From positions 1,581,413 through 1,645,412 of the forward strand of contig CP032039.1 in NCBI GenBank assembly GCA_008032935.1: 64,000 nt of DNA, in the 5' to 3' direction. Both the position numbers and the translations under genes were made by a program. Below the pieces are notes generated by a model. The model was not told the DNA's origin. It was given only the letters and a program-made list of their open reading frames with translations, and made no database searches. Numbering within the stretch: the stretch's first letter is position 1; each line of letters starts with the position of its first letter. Source of the stretch: Helicobacter pylori (lineage in GTDB: Bacteria; Campylobacterota; Campylobacteria; Campylobacterales; Helicobacteraceae). Below are positions 29,468-40,338 of the stretch, piece by piece.

Positions 29468-30638
29468 ATGCAAGAGATTGTCCCTATTGTTGTGGCTTTT
29501 GATAACAATTATTGTATCCCTGCTGGCGTGAGTTTATTTTCCATGCTAGCAAACGCCAAACGAGAGAGAGAGAGAGAGAGTAAAACTCTTTTATAAAATT
29601 CATTGTTTGGTGGAGGGTTTAAGCCCAGAGAATATAGCCAAATTAGAAGAAACGATCGCTCCTTTTAGCACTTTTTCTAGCATAGAGTTTTTGGATATTA
29701 CTGATGAAGAATTAGAACCACGCCATAATTATGATAAGCTTGGTCCTTTAATAGCTAATGAAATTAAAAAATTGTATTTAAAACTCAATTCTTTTAGTCA
29801 AAAACGCTTTTCTAAAATGATCATGTGCCGTTTCTTTTTCGCTTCCCTTTTCCCCCAATACGAAAAGATGATCATGTTTGATGTGGACACTTTGTTTGTG
29901 GGCGATATTAGCGAGAGCTTTTTTATCCCCCTTGATGATCATTATTTTGGGGCTGTGAGAGAAAAAGATTTGATCGCTATGAGCAGGAATTCGGCTAAGG
30001 ATTTATACGAATTACGCCAAATGCGCACAAAAACCATTGGTGTCGCTGACGCTTTCCCTAATTTAGAAGAAGCGCAAATCCTTTTTGACAACTATTTTAA
30101 CGCCGGGTTTTTAGTCTTAAATTTAAAATCATGGCGTGAAGAAAATCTGGAAAACCAATTGGTTGGATTTTTCCTTTTGAAAAATGAAAAACTTTTATTT
30201 ACCGATCAAGATGCTTTGTGTTTTGTGTGCCGTGGGAGGATTTTAGAATTGCCTTACTCCTACAATGCCCACCCCAGTTTCCTTGATACGCCCTTATTCC
30301 CTAGCATCAAAGAAGCGCGCATGCTGCATTTTTGGGGCGATAAACCCTGGAAACTCTTAAGCGTCATTGGCGCGAAAAAATGGCATGAAATTTTGATCCA
30401 AACGCCTTTTAAAGACGCCTATTTTAACGCTCCCTTTTTAGATCACCTCTTTGAATCCCTTCAAAACAAGGATAAAGAAACCCAAGAAATCCACGCTCTT
30501 AATAAAATCCTGTCTTTTTCAGACAAACGGCATTCTTTTGAATTCCTTCTGCCCAGGCTTTCTTCTAAACTCCTTATAGAATTTTTGCTTTTTAAAGCCA
30601 AACAAAAAGTGAAACGATTGATTAAAAGGGTTTTTTAA
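29468..30638 (+). CDS. Family 8 LPS glycosyltransferase, phase-variable, OFF here (HP0208-like)
   Basis: This encodes a GT-A retaining glycosyltransferase of family 8, expected to add a sugar to lipopolysaccharide. It opens EIVPIVVAFDNNYC, has the metal-binding DVD in MFDVDTLFVGD, and the C-terminal HFWGDKPW. ATG 29,468 leads into (AG)9 at 29,563-29,580, after which the frame hits a stop at 29,594-29,596. The main body (from about 29,580) is in another frame. Adding one AG (10 repeats) or removing two (7) joins them into a protein of about 390 aa. Thus the locus is in an OFF state. Confidence 0.88.
29563..29580 (+). repeat. (AG)9 dinucleotide tract inside the GT8 gene
   Basis: Nine AG units, preceded by one more G, lie about 95 nt after the ATG. 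The dinucleotide length sets the reading frame: 9 is out of frame, 10 or 7 in frame. The tract encodes alternating Arg-Glu. Confidence 0.92.
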
Positions 30639-30652
30639 ACCCCCTTTCAAAA

Positions 30653-31759
30653 TTAATGCGAGCAAGCATGCGTTTGTGTGGGCTGAATGTCCTTATTATC
30701 GGCTAGTTTTTCCTTTTCCACTCTCTCTAAAAAAACGCTTAAATCTTGTGCCATTTTTTCAAAAATCTTAGCGCTCACGCTATCAGGGTGAGAAATCACA
30801 ATCGGCTCGCCCCTATCCCCCCCTAAACGCACTTTAGGCTCTAAAGGGAGCTTGGCTAAAATCTGCGTGTTATAAGCCTCTAATAATCCACTCATGGAAT
30901 TTGAGCCAAAAATCTCGCTCTCTTTCTTGCAATGCTCGCACACAAAACTCCCCATATTTTCTACAATGCCCGCAATAGGAATGTGTAGTTTCTTAAACAT
31001 GTCCAAACTCCGTTTAGCGTCATCTAAACTCACTATTTGAGGCGTAGTAACGGTGATTCCTGCACTCAATGGCACAGCTTGGGCTAGCGTGAGCTGTGCA
31101 TCGCCTGTTCCTGGGGGCATATCCACCACCAAAACATCTAAATCCCCCCAAATAATATCGCTTAACATCTGCTCAATCGCTCGCATGAGCATGGGCCCTC
31201 GCCAAATGAGACTCTGCCCCTCATCATACAAAAGCCCCATGCTCATCACAGAAACGCCAAAAGCTTTTAAAGGAATGAGTTTTTTACCGCTAGGATCCAT
31301 GATCACATCAGCGTTTTGCAAGCCCATCATTCTAGGGATATTAGGGCCATACACATCAGCGTCTAGTAACCCCACTTTTTGGTTTAAATTCGCTAAAGCG
31401 ATGCTTAAATTCACGCTGGTGGTGCTTTTACCCACACCGCCCTTCCCAGAGCTTATCATCACTACATGTTTAATGTTTTTAGCCAGATTTTTAGTGGTGG
31501 GCTTTGGGGCTTGGGGCTTTGGCGGGGTTTTAATATCCAAATTCAAAGCTTTCACGCCCTTTTCTTGCATCGCTTTGGAGATATTTTCCCTTAAAATCGC
31601 GCTCGTTTCTTCAGAGCTTGAGGGGATTTCTATTAAAAGCCCTAATTGATCGTCATGCAAGGTGATGTTTTTAACAAAACCAAAGCTGACAATATCCTTT
31701 TCAAAATTAGGGTAGATGATCGTTTTTAACGCGTTTAAGACATCTTCTTGGGTGAGCAT
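30653..31759 (-). CDS. mrp: Mrp/NBP35-family Fe-S carrier ATPase
   Basis: This 368-aa protein has an N-terminal MIP18/DUF59 domain (about 1-80), then a deviant P-loop [12 protein letters not shown] (103-114) and [14 protein letters not shown], and the CxxC (CEHC) that holds the bridging Fe-S cluster. It delivers Fe-S clusters in the cytosol, downstream of NifS/NifU. I chose ATG 31,759 with AAGGAT upstream; an open frame to 32,062 is not homologous. It converges with the GT8 gene and diverges from the OLD-like ATPase gene. Confidence 0.93.
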   Translation of the reverse strand: MLTQEDVLNALKTIIYPNFEKDIVSFGFVKNITLHDDQLGLLIEIPSSSEETSAILRENISKAMQEKGVKALNLDIKTPPKPQAPKPTTKNLAKNIKHVVMISSGKGGVGKSTTSVNLSIALANLNQKVGLLDADVYGPNIPRMMGLQNADVIMDPSGKKLIPLKAFGVSVMSMGLLYDEGQSLIWRGPMLMRAIEQMLSDIIWGDLDVLVVDMPPGTGDAQLTLAQAVPLSAGITVTTPQIVSLDDAKRSLDMFKKLHIPIAGIVENMGSFVCEHCKKESEIFGSNSMSGLLEAYNTQILAKLPLEPKVRLGGDRGEPIVISHPDSVSAKIFEKMAQDLSVFLERVEKEKLADNKDIQPTQTHACSH

Positions 31760-31871
31760 TTTAATCCTTAAAATGATAGTATTTGAATTTTCTTTATAGC
31801 ATGTTTTGTTTAATTTTGCATTATAAATTAAATTTAGGTTTTTAAAGGATAGGGCATGGAATTTTATAAGC

Positions 31872-34800
31872 GTGTTTCGTGTTTTGAAATTGCACCATTT
31901 TAGGAATTTGGGCAGAAAATCGCCTACAGAATTGCTTTTAAACTCAAGTTTTGATGAAAAACATGGGGGGTTGGTGATCTTGGTGGGGGAAAACAATGTG
32001 GGTAAGAGCAATATTTTAGAAGCCTTGAAGGCGTTTAATGATACAGGCATCAAACTCTGCAATGAGAACGATTACTCCAAAGACGATGAATCTAAAGAAG
32101 CCACTTTAAGCCTGGAAGAAGAAACAAGCCTTAATCATAAAACCATAGATTTTTCTTGCGTGGATTTGAAGATCCAAACTTTGAAGATCCAAACTAAAGA
32201 GATTGGCGAGGGTTTAAAGGAACTATCAAAAACGCTAATCGTCTATCCTTTTGAAAAACATGTAGAAGCTTTAAGGGAACAATGCAGTAACATTGTTTTT
32301 ATTCCCTCTAACAATAACGACTATTCAAATATTTGCACTTTTGTGAGTAATTTTACAAATCTTATCGACTCTTACAACCAGTTAAAACCATTTTTACATT
32401 TTTACAAAGAATTAATCAAACATTTAAGCGGCAATAGCGAATGGATTAAAACTTTTTGTCAGTGCATCAAAGAAATCATAAAACACAATACGCCTAATAA
32501 AGAATGCAATTCAGATGATTTTTTTGTCATAGGGAAGCACAAGCAAAATCAGTTATCAAAAATTTATTCTCGTTTTAAAAAACTTAGTGAAAAAGAAATC
32601 AAACCAAAAGATGTGGAATATATCTTAAAAAAGCCAGAAGCTTTAGATGAAATTTTTAAAACTACTGACTTTAATACAAAATTTGCACCAAAAACTAAAG
32701 TGAAAGATATTATTAAAGAGATAGACGAAAAATACCCTATCAATGAAAATTTTAAACAGCAATTTAGAACATTTCGATCAAATATAATCAGCCTTAAAAA
32801 GAAAATTAAAAATTCTTTAAAATACCTTAAAAAAACAAGAGAGGATTTTGAGCGAAAAAAAGAATCATGGATAAAAGAAATTGAAAATGACTGCAAAAAT
32901 CAAAAAACGCTAGAGTTTGATTATGATGTCTTTCTGGATAATATCCAACAAATATGCAAAAATTATATAGCAAGCCATGTTGTTAGCGACGAGTCTAAAG
33001 ATATGAAATCCATGATGTGTCAGCTTTATTTGAAACAGATAGATTTATTAGTCAATTCAGAAATCGAACAATACAGATACAGTGATTTTCTTGAATCAGC
33101 AAGAAAATTTCTGTGGGAAGACATAAAAACTTTAGATGAAAAGAGTGGCGTTCATTTGTTCCCTAAAAATATTGGTGAAATCAAAGATAAATTTGAAGCA
33201 AACAAGGAAAAAGTCAAACAAAGCAAAAACTATTTTGAGTTCGCAGAATATTGCCGAGAGTGTAACCCTTATACAGCGTTTCAAAACTTAAAAAATAAAG
33301 TTCAATTCCCTTTAAGCGGTGGTTTATCTTATAAGTCTTACAAACTCGTGCCAACCATGAAAGAATACAAAGAGCCAAAAATCACAGATAACGACCTTGA
33401 AGCCATATCAACCAAAGAGACTGGTCTTGCTAGCCAATTATCTGGGCACTGGTTTTTTCAGCTTTCGTTATTTAATAAAACAAACTTTGATCCTAATAAA
33501 ATTTGGATTCCTTTAGAGTTCAATAAAAGATCAAAAATAAAGTTTGATAAAGATTTAGAAATCTATTTTGATAGTCATGGATCGTTCAATATCCCTAAAA
33601 AATACTTGCAAGAAATCAATCAAAAATCACTAAAAGAGATCAGACAATCAGAATTTCCTTTTAACATTGAAGCAAAAGGCGAATGCAATAACAATATATG
33701 TCAATTTGAATTTTTTAACAATAAAAGCTCTCTTTTATTTAAGGTAAATTTTACAGAAATATTAGAAAATCTTGCAGAAATCTTGGAATACAACATGCAA
33801 TTAAAAATAGATTCTTTGATTACAAAAGAATTTAACAGGCTTTTAGCGATCGCTGAAGATAGCCCTCAAAATAGTTACCAATTAAAAATTCATGTCCGAC
33901 ACAATAATAAGCTTTCTGAAGGGAAGGAATACACGGCATATGAAATAAAACTTGAAATTCATGATTGCAGAAAATCTGATAATCAAAATGAGCCAATTAT
34001 CTTAAGCCAGCAAAGCACCGGCTTCCAATGGGCGTTTAATTTCATGTTTGGTTTTCTCTATAATTGGGGATCACATTTTAGCCTTAACAAGAATATTATC
34101 TATGTCATGGACGAGCCAGCCACTCATTTGAACGTGCCAGCCAGAAAGGAATTCAGGAGATTTTTAAAAGAATACGCTCATAAAAATCATGTTACCTTTG
34201 TTTTAGCCACCCATGACCCCTTTTTAGTGGATACGGATCATTTAGATGAAATAAGGATTGTAGAAAAAGAAACAGAAGGCTCTGCGATTAAGAATCACTT
34301 TAACTATCCCCTAGACGATGCGGGCAGAAACTCCGACGCCCTAGATAAAATCAAACGCTCTTTAGGGGTGGGTCAGCATGTTTTTCACAACCCCCAAAAA
34401 CACCGAATCATCTTTGTAGAAGGCATCACCGATTATTGCTATTTGAGCGCTTTCAAATTGTATTTCAATAAGCATAATCCACAATTCAAAGATAACCCCA
34501 TTCCTTTCACTTTCTTACCCATTTCAGGGCTTAAAAATAATCCAAACAAGATGAAAGAAACCATTCAAAAACTTTGCGAGTTAGACAATCACCCTATTGT
34601 TTTGACAGATGATGACAGAAAAGATGGCTCTGACCCACAAAGAGCAAAAAGCGAACAATTTAAAAGGGCTAATAAGTATTTGGGTAATCCCATCACCATC
34701 TTACAACTCTCAGACTGCGACAGGTGTTTCAAACAAATTGAAGATTGTTTCAGCGCAAACGATAGAAAAAAATACGCTAAAAATAAGCAAATGGAATTGG

Positions 34801-34910
34801 CCATGGCGTTCAAAACAAGGCTTTTGTATGGCGAAAAAGACGATGCGGTGAGCGAAGAAACAAAAAAGAATTTTCTATGCTTATTTGAATGGATAAAGAA
34901 AAGAGTGTAA
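31872..34910 (+). CDS. OLD-like AAA ATPase with C-terminal TOPRIM domain, candidate defence protein
   Basis: This 1012-aa protein starts with a RecF/SMC-like ATPase half: Walker [10 protein letters not shown] (39-47). A long Lys/Glu-rich, partly coiled insertion follows (about 100-700). The signature-like [11 protein letters not shown], Walker [12 protein letters not shown] (near 745) and [10 protein letters not shown] (near 780) come next. From about 845, FVEGITD and [12 protein letters not shown] fit the Glu and DxD of a TOPRIM nuclease, as in OLD/GajA proteins. The middle is more A+T-rich than the neighbours. The GTG start is uncertain: ATG 31,855 with AAAGGA upstream is out of frame. The defence role is inferred from architecture. 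Confidence 0.75.
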   Translation: MFRVLKLHHFRNLGRKSPTELLLNSSFDEKHGGLVILVGENNVGKSNILEALKAFNDTGIKLCNENDYSKDDESKEATLSLEEETSLNHKTIDFSCVDLKIQTLKIQTKEIGEGLKELSKTLIVYPFEKHVEALREQCSNIVFIPSNNNDYSNICTFVSNFTNLIDSYNQLKPFLHFYKELIKHLSGNSEWIKTFCQCIKEIIKHNTPNKECNSDDFFVIGKHKQNQLSKIYSRFKKLSEKEIKPKDVEYILKKPEALDEIFKTTDFNTKFAPKTKVKDIIKEIDEKYPINENFKQQFRTFRSNIISLKKKIKNSLKYLKKTREDFERKKESWIKEIENDCKNQKTLEFDYDVFLDNIQQICKNYIASHVVSDESKDMKSMMCQLYLKQIDLLVNSEIEQYRYSDFLESARKFLWEDIKTLDEKSGVHLFPKNIGEIKDKFEANKEKVKQSKNYFEFAEYCRECNPYTAFQNLKNKVQFPLSGGLSYKSYKLVPTMKEYKEPKITDNDLEAISTKETGLASQLSGHWFFQLSLFNKTNFDPNKIWIPLEFNKRSKIKFDKDLEIYFDSHGSFNIPKKYLQEINQKSLKEIRQSEFPFNIEAKGECNNNICQFEFFNNKSSLLFKVNFTEILENLAEILEYNMQLKIDSLITKEFNRLLAIAEDSPQNSYQLKIHVRHNNKLSEGKEYTAYEIKLEIHDCRKSDNQNEPIILSQQSTGFQWAFNFMFGFLYNWGSHFSLNKNIIYVMDEPATHLNVPARKEFRRFLKEYAHKNHVTFVLATHDPFLVDTDHLDEIRIVEKETEGSAIKNHFNYPLDDAGRNSDALDKIKRSLGVGQHVFHNPQKHRIIFVEGITDYCYLSAFKLYFNKHNPQFKDNPIPFTFLPISGLKNNPNKMKETIQKLCELDNHPIVLTDDDRKDGSDPQRAKSEQFKRANKYLGNPITILQLSDCDRCFKQIEDCFSANDRKKYAKNKQMELAMAFKTRLLYGEKDDAVSEETKKNFLCLFEWIKKRV

Positions 34911-34984
34911 TAACCCAACGATTAAAAAAGGGTATATCAAATTTGATTATAATGCCCCACAATATTATAAGTGAAAGGATTTTG

Positions 34985-35368
34985 ATGTTTAAAAAAATGT
35001 GTTTGAGCTTGCTAATGATAGGCGGTGTTTGTGTGGGGGCAAAGGATTTGGATTTCAAACTGGATTATCGTGCGACTGGGGGGAAACTCATGGGGAAAAT
35101 GACGGACTCTAGTCTTTTAAGCATCACTTCTATGAACGATGAACCGGTGGTGATTAAAAACCTTATTGTCAATAGGGGAAATTCATGCGAAGCGACTAAA
35201 AAAGTAGAACCCAAATTGGGCGATAAGTTTAAAAAAGAAAAACTCTTTGATCATGAGTTAAAGTATTCGCAACAGATATTTTACCGCCTGGATTGCAAGC
35301 CTAATCAATTGTTAGAAGTTAAAATCATCACGGACAAGGGCGAATATTACCACAAGTTTTCCCAATAA
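34985..35368 (+). CDS. Small secreted protein of unknown function (HP0204-like)
   Basis: This 127-aa protein has an N-terminal signal peptide (KKMCLSLLMIGGVCVGA) and a mature domain of alternating polar and hydrophobic residues with two Cys (about 81 and 109) that could form a disulfide. The ATG at 34,985 follows GAAAGGATTTT; a longer frame from 34,889 overlaps the ATPase gene and is unlikely. I recognise no family. The 74-bp gap from the ATPase gene leaves co-transcription possible. Confidence 0.7.
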   Translation: MFKKMCLSLLMIGGVCVGAKDLDFKLDYRATGGKLMGKMTDSSLLSITSMNDEPVVIKNLIVNRGNSCEATKKVEPKLGDKFKKEKLFDHELKYSQQIFYRLDCKPNQLLEVKIITDKGEYYHKFSQ

Positions 35369-35394
35369 AACCGCCCTTTCCTCAAACAAGAGGC

Positions 35395-35620
35395 TTTCTA
35401 GCTAGATCACTTCGTGAGAGCACCCCTTTCTAAAGAAAGGAGCTTCCTAACTAAAACATTCCATTAAATGCTAACACGAAAGGCTTTGTTCTTTAAAGTC
35501 TGAATGGATATTTCCTACCTTAAAAAGACTAGTGGTATTTTAATCTCTTTTAGCCTAACGGCTATGTGCTTACATCTGCACCCTAAAGGACAGAGTTTTC
35601 CGTGCTAGTGGGATAAAATT
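35395..35620 (-). mobile_element. Probable relic of an IS200/IS605-type 3' end
   Basis: The minus strand carries EAPFFRKGCSHEVI and a stop (35,446-35,402), like the C-terminal tail of IS605-family TnpB. Hairpins are at 35,425-35,440 (CCTTTC/GAAAGG) and 35,406-35,416 (TCAC/GTGA). The upstream part has a TnpB-like trace interrupted by stops (TTSLFKVGNIHSDFKEQ). No intact tnpA or tnpB is present, so this would be a decayed 3' end. The match is from recognition, not alignment. Confidence 0.4.
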
Positions 35621-35655
35621 TAAAAAGAGTTTTGCCACAAAGCGACCAAAACCTC

Positions 35656-35958
35656 TCATGGAGCCTTTTGTTGGGCTTGCTCTAAAGCCATTTGCGCATG
35701 CTTGCAATCCTTTTTAAAAGACTTCGTAATAAAATTAACCTTAAGCGTCGAATCAAAGGCTTGATGGCATTTTTTAAGCTTGTGATCGCGCTCTTGCGGG
35801 TCTTGCAAATAATATTTCACTGAATGCACAAAACTGAAATGAAACCCCATAGGAGGAATACGACTCTCTGGCGTGCCTTCGCAAAAATCGCTGCAATAAC
35901 TGCTTTGCGACTTTAACCCCCCCAACACCACTAAAAATAAAAAAACCATCTTTTTCAT
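35656..35958 (-). CDS. Small secreted Cys-containing protein (HP0203-like)
   Basis: This 100-aa protein from ATG 35,958 has a short signal peptide (KKMVFLFLVVLGGLKSQ) and four or five Cys in the mature part, so it is probably periplasmic and disulfide-bonded. AAGGAG lies directly upstream of the chosen ATG. It is last in the fabH-containing minus-strand unit, 20 bp after the fabH stop. No function is evident. Confidence 0.7.
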   Translation of the reverse strand: MKKMVFLFLVVLGGLKSQSSYCSDFCEGTPESRIPPMGFHFSFVHSVKYYLQDPQERDHKLKKCHQAFDSTLKVNFITKSFKKDCKHAQMALEQAQQKAP

Positions 35959-35978
35959 CAATACTCCTTCAATCCTTT

Positions 35979-36971
35979 TTATCCGCCAAAATACACCAAC
36001 GCTGAACCCCAAGTCAATCCCCCACCAAAAGCGTCTAAAAGCATTAAATCGCCCTTTTTCAAACGCCCCTCTTCATAAGCTTCACCCATAGCCATAGGGA
36101 TACTGGCTGCTGAAGTGTTGCCGTACTTATGCACGGTTAAAACCACTTGCTCATCTTTAAAATCCAAATGCTCCCGCACCGCTTGAATGATCCTAAAATT
36201 AGCTTGATGCGGGATAAACAAACGCACGTCTTCAGGTTTGAGAGCGTTTTTTTCTAAGATCATTTCCACATCTTTTAAAAGCGTTTTCACCGCTAGCTTA
36301 AACACTTCATTGCCCTTCATGCACAAAAAAGGCTCTAAAGCTTCTTCTTTAGCGTTAAAGGGCGTGGGTTTTAGAGTCCTTGGCGTATAAAGATAATCAG
36401 AAAAATTCCCATTCGCTGAAATCTGCACATCTAAAATGCTTTCTTTTAAACGCTTGGTCCTGCCTATCACGCACGCCCCAGCCCCATCGCCAAATAAAAT
36501 ACAAGTCCCCCTATCTTTAAAATCTAACACGCTACTCGTTTTTTCTGCCCCCACAATCAGCACATTTTCGCACATCCCGCTCTCAACATAAGCCTTAGCC
36601 ACCGATAATAAATAAATAAAACCCGTGCAAGCGGCTGAAATATCAAACGCCGGTTTGTTTTCAATGCCTAATTTCGTGCTCAACACGCAAGCGGTTGAAG
36701 GCATGGCCAAAAAATCAGGGCTTAAGGTCGCTACAACCACCAAATCAATGTCTTGTGGGGTTAAATGCGCTCTCTCTATGGCCTGTTTAGCCGCTATTAC
36801 CCCTAAATCGCTGCTTTTTTCTTCATTGCTAGCGAAACGGCGCTCTTTGATACCAGTCCTTTTTTCTATCCATTCATCGCTGGTATCCAAAAATTGCTGA
36901 AACTCTGCATTTTTCACACGCTCACTTGGAACATGCATCGCAATGGATTTAAGAGAGGCGTAAAATTCCAT
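35979..36971 (-). CDS. fabH: 3-oxoacyl-[ACP] synthase III
   Basis: FabH starts fatty acid synthesis by condensing acetyl-CoA with malonyl-ACP. The 330-aa protein has the catalytic triad: Cys115 in ISAACTGF, His in [10 protein letters not shown] and Asn in YGNTSAAS. It lies 24 bp after plsX on the same strand, the widespread rpmF-plsX-fabH arrangement that ties lipid initiation to phospholipid acylation. Confidence 0.96.
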   Translation of the reverse strand: MEFYASLKSIAMHVPSERVKNAEFQQFLDTSDEWIEKRTGIKERRFASNEEKSSDLGVIAAKQAIERAHLTPQDIDLVVVATLSPDFLAMPSTACVLSTKLGIENKPAFDISAACTGFIYLLSVAKAYVESGMCENVLIVGAEKTSSVLDFKDRGTCILFGDGAGACVIGRTKRLKESILDVQISANGNFSDYLYTPRTLKPTPFNAKEEALEPFLCMKGNEVFKLAVKTLLKDVEMILEKNALKPEDVRLFIPHQANFRIIQAVREHLDFKDEQVVLTVHKYGNTSAASIPMAMGEAYEEGRLKKGDLMLLDAFGGGLTWGSALVYFGG

Positions 36972-36995
36972 TCAATCCCCTTAAAATAGTCATCT

Positions 36996-38018
36996 TTAAG
37001 CGTCTTGCTGATCACTTTGATGCGCAGAAACGCTAGGCTTCAAGCTCTCAAACGCTTGAGTAATCCTCAAACAAACCTGACTTTCAACAGCGCTAATAGC
37101 CTGATAAATCGCGCATTCAACCGCTCTAGCGTTGCTCTTGCCATGGCTGATGATCACGCTTTTATTCACGCCCAAAAGCGGTGCTCCCCCATATTCAGCG
37201 TAATCGGTTTTTTGTTTTAAAATACCAAACGCATTCTTAAGCATCAAAGCCCCCATTTTAGATTTAAAAGAGCTTTTAATTTCATCTTTAAAAATAGAAC
37301 CTATTGCACTAGCGACCCCTTCTGTTGTCTTTAAGACCACATTCCCCATAAAGCCATCGCAAACCACCACATCCACAACCCCTTTGAAAATATCGCTCCC
37401 CTCCACATTGCCATAAAAGAAGTCATAAGCTTTCAGCATTTTATGCGTTTCTTTAACGAGCATGTTCCCTTTAATATCTTCTTCGCCATTACTCAAAAGA
37501 CCCACCTTAGGGCTATCATAATGCAGCACGCTTTTAGCGTATTCATACCCCATAAGAGCAAAATCAATCAAATATTCAGGCTTGCAATCGGTGTTCGCTC
37601 CTGCGTCTAACAGCACGCTAGGGCGTTTGCCAACGCTAGGCATTAAAGTGCAAATAGCAGGCCTTTCAACCCCCTTGATACGCCCTAAACGCAAGGTCGC
37701 TAAGCCCATAGTCGCTCCGCTATGCCCCGCTGAAATCAAAGCGTCAGCCCCATTTTTTAGAATATCCATGCCCAAGTAAATGGAAGATTCCTTACGCTTA
37801 ATCGCCTCAGTGGCGGCTTCTTCCATTTTAATATAATCTTGCGTGTGGATCATTTCCACTTTGCTGGCTAACTCTTTAGAAATAAAAGGGGTCGCTTTGT
37901 CTTTATCCCCCACTAAAACCGCACTAAAACTCTTATTCTCTAAAGCCCTTGAGACTCCCTCAATAATGGGTAAAACCCCATGGTCAGCCCCCATTAAGTC
38001 TATTACAATTTTCATCAT
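36996..38018 (-). CDS. plsX: Phosphate acyltransferase PlsX
   Basis: PlsX makes acyl-phosphate from acyl-ACP for PlsY-dependent phospholipid synthesis. The 340-aa protein opens [12 protein letters not shown] and has [19 protein letters not shown] (cut at core GHSGATMG), [13 protein letters not shown] and [14 protein letters not shown]. Two adjacent ATG codons (38,018 and 38,015) are possible starts. It follows rpmF by about 75 bp. Confidence 0.95.
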   Translation of the reverse strand: MMKIVIDLMGADHGVLPIIEGVSRALENKSFSAVLVGDKDKATPFISKELASKVEMIHTQDYIKMEEAATEAIKRKESSIYLGMDILKNGADALISAGHSGATMGLATLRLGRIKGVERPAICTLMPSVGKRPSVLLDAGANTDCKPEYLIDFALMGYEYAKSVLHYDSPKVGLLSNGEEDIKGNMLVKETHKMLKAYDFFYGNVEGSDIFKGVVDVVVCDGFMGNVVLKTTEGVASAIGSIFKDEIKSSFKSKMGALMLKNAFGILKQKTDYAEYGGAPLLGVNKSVIISHGKSNARAVECAIYQAISAVESQVCLRITQAFESLKPSVSAHQSDQQDA

Positions 38019-38092
38019 GCGTCCTTAAAAGGCTTGTTGCAATCCGTTGCAATCCTTTAAAATACTTTCTATCACTAAAGATAGCTTTTATA

Positions 38093-38239
38093 TTAGTATT
38101 CTTTAGTAAATTTGTTAATATGGTGGGGAAGCTTCCAAGTGCCATCTTTAGCTTTTATGGGCTTGGCCAATTTAACGCTATAATGCGTGCGCCTTTTTGC
38201 CGCTCTTGTCTTACTCACTCTTCTATCAGGTACTGCCAT
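38093..38239 (-). CDS. rpmF: 50S ribosomal protein L32
   Basis: This short 48-aa gene reads [20 protein letters not shown] at its N-terminus and ends NKFTKEY, the L32 pattern without the Cys zinc site. It lies between the yceD-like gene and plsX, as in most bacteria. AAGGAGAATT precedes the ATG. Confidence 0.95.
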   Translation of the reverse strand: MAVPDRRVSKTRAAKRRTHYSVKLAKPIKAKDGTWKLPHHINKFTKEY

Positions 38240-38254
38240 AAATTCTCCTTCATT

Positions 38255-38611
38255 TCAATCTGCATAATGGTAGTCTAATTTAATAGACTCCACTTCAGAG
38301 CGTAAAATTTCGCTCAAATCAATAAAACCATTGAAAGATTCAATAACATCTAAATTATCAAAATCCAAACTTTGGCTTTGCGTATCCCACAACCCGTCTG
38401 AAATATGCAAAACCAACGACTCATCAAGGCTTTTTTTAAACTCTTTACCGCTTGTATCACAAATAAGCATCAATTCACCCTTAAGGCGCGCTTCCAAACG
38501 AAACAATTTCGCCCCCACCCGCACAACTTCGCCCTCTAAAACCACTCCCTCATGCTCTAAAGAAAACGCTCTAGGCGCATTAAAAGCGATTTTACGCATT
38601 TCAAATTGCAT
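38255..38611 (-). CDS. YceD/DUF177 family protein
   Basis: This 118-aa protein has the DUF177 features: an N-terminal LEGEVVRVGAKLFRLEARLKG (cut at core) and LICDTSGKEF in place of the usual CxRCL, followed by an acidic half. The family is linked to 23S rRNA maturation and L32 supply, and the gene sits 15 bp before rpmF. The paired Cys of classical YceD are reduced to one. Confidence 0.82.
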   Translation of the reverse strand: MQFEMRKIAFNAPRAFSLEHEGVVLEGEVVRVGAKLFRLEARLKGELMLICDTSGKEFKKSLDESLVLHISDGLWDTQSQSLDFDNLDVIESFNGFIDLSEILRSEVESIKLDYHYAD

Positions 38612-38636
38612 GCTTACTTAAAAACGCCCTTAAACC

Positions 38637-39050
38637 TTAAAGATCTCTAGTGGCAAAAAAGAAAGCGATTTCATTGTGCGCGTTTTCCAAGCTATCGCTC
38701 CCATGCACCGCATTAGCGTCAATGCTTTCAGCAAAATCCGCTCTGATAGTGCCTTTTTGAGCGAGTTTGGGATCAGTCGCTCCCATAAGATCTCTGTTTT
38801 TAGCCACGGCATCCTTGCCCTCTAAAACCATAACCACCACCGGACCACTGACCATAAATTCTATTAAATCTTTAAAAAAGGGTCTCTCTCTGTGGATCGC
38901 ATAAAAGTTTTCAGCGTCTTTAACGCTCAAATGCAAGCGTTTCATAGCAACCACTTCCAAGCCGTTACTCTCAAAGCGATCAATGATTTTGCCTACCACT
39001 TTTTTCTTAAGTGCATCCGGTTTAATAATAGACAGCGTTCTTTGTTTCAA
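38637..39050 (-). CDS. ndk: Nucleoside diphosphate kinase
   Basis: Ndk equilibrates nucleoside di- and triphosphates through a phospho-histidine. The 137-aa protein opens [13 protein letters not shown] and carries the active-site [11 protein letters not shown] with the catalytic His. It lies between metK and the yceD-like gene on the minus strand, with gaps of 66 and 25 bp. Confidence 0.97.
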   Translation of the reverse strand: MKQRTLSIIKPDALKKKVVGKIIDRFESNGLEVVAMKRLHLSVKDAENFYAIHRERPFFKDLIEFMVSGPVVVMVLEGKDAVAKNRDLMGATDPKLAQKGTIRADFAESIDANAVHGSDSLENAHNEIAFFFATRDL

Positions 39051-39116
39051 TTTAAACTCCTTGTGAATTGTTGATTATACAAAAATTTTCTAAAATATTA
39101 CCCTTAAAATATTTTT

Positions 39117-40274
39117 TCAACGCTTAAAGAACGCTTTAATCTCCTCAGCTTTGTTGGTTTTTTCCCAAGTGAATTCCTCTAATTCACGCCCAAAATGCCC
39201 ATAAGCTGAAGTGAGCGAATAAATGGGTCTTAATAAATCCAAGCTTTCAATAATGCCTTTTGGCGTGAGTTTGAAAACCGATTTCACGCATTTTTCCAAC
39301 TCCGCACTTGAATACTTGCTCGTGTTATGCGTGTTCACATAAATAGACACGGGCTCTATCACCCCAATCGCATAAGCAAGCTGCACGGTCGCTTTATCGC
39401 AAACCCCACTCGCTACCAAATTTTTAGCCACATAGCGGGCCGCATAAGCCGCGCTCCTATCCACTTTACTGGGGTCTTTCCCGCTAAACGCTCCCCCGCC
39501 ATGCGGGCAACTCCCCCCATAAGTATCCACAATGATTTTTCTACCCGTCAAGCCCGCATCGCCTTGCGGCCCACCAATAACGAATTTTCCTGTAGGATTG
39601 ACAAAAAACTTGATATTGTCATGCAAATATTCTTTGGGTAAAACCTTATACACGATCTCTTCAATCACGGCCTCTTTTAAATGCTTTTGCGAAACTTCTG
39701 GGGAATGTTGGGTGGAAATAACAATCGTATCAATGCTTACAGGCTTGTTGTTTTCATAACGCACGCTCACTTGAGACTTGCCATCAGGCCTTAAAAAAGG
39801 CAGAGTGTTGTCTTTTCTTTTTTGAGCCAGAGCGAAAGTGAGCTGGTGCGCTAAATGAATGGGTAAGGGCATGAGCGTTTCAGTCTCTTTACACGCATAA
39901 CCAAACATAAGCCCTTGATCCCCTGCCCCAATCTCGCCATCTTCTCTATCCACGCCTTGATTAATATCAGGGCTTTGCTCGCCAACGCCATTCAAAACCG
40001 CCGCGCTCCTGTAATCAAAGCCATAAAGAGCGTCTGTATAGCCAATCTTTTTAACCACTTCTCTTGCAATCTCTTGCATCGGGGCATAAACAGAAGTTTT
40101 TAATTCGCCAGTGATCATGCAAAAACCATTAGAAACTAAAGTCTCGCATGCGACTTTGGCTTTTTGATCGCGCTCAATAATGTAATCTAAAACCGCATCG
40201 CTGATTTGATCAGCCATTTTATCAGGATGCCCCTCGGTTACTGATTCGGAAGTGAAAAGAAAACTATCTTTCAT
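39117..40274 (-). CDS. metK: S-adenosylmethionine synthetase
   Basis: MetK makes S-adenosylmethionine from methionine and ATP. The 385-aa protein has the signatures [25 protein letters not shown] and [20 protein letters not shown] (cut at core). It is the methyl donor source for the many DNA methyltransferases of H. pylori. It lies in the tpiA-fabI-lpxD-metK-ndk run. Confidence 0.97.
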   Translation of the reverse strand: MKDSFLFTSESVTEGHPDKMADQISDAVLDYIIERDQKAKVACETLVSNGFCMITGELKTSVYAPMQEIAREVVKKIGYTDALYGFDYRSAAVLNGVGEQSPDINQGVDREDGEIGAGDQGLMFGYACKETETLMPLPIHLAHQLTFALAQKRKDNTLPFLRPDGKSQVSVRYENNKPVSIDTIVISTQHSPEVSQKHLKEAVIEEIVYKVLPKEYLHDNIKFFVNPTGKFVIGGPQGDAGLTGRKIIVDTYGGSCPHGGGAFSGKDPSKVDRSAAYAARYVAKNLVASGVCDKATVQLAYAIGVIEPVSIYVNTHNTSKYSSAELEKCVKSVFKLTPKGIIESLDLLRPIYSLTSAYGHFGRELEEFTWEKTNKAEEIKAFFKR

Positions 40275-40338
40275 TGATTGTCCTTATTAAAATAATCATT
40301 CGTGTTCAAAATGGGCTTATTATAGCTTATTTCATTCT

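Noticed and set aside
31760..32062. N-terminal extension of mrp
   Set aside because: The extra frame lacks homology to Mrp, overlaps the divergent gene and its promoter, and ATG 31,759 has a good ribosome site.
34889..34984. Longer start for the small secreted protein at 34,889
   Set aside because: It overlaps the ATPase gene and would bury the signal peptide; ATG 34,985 has GAAAGGA upstream.
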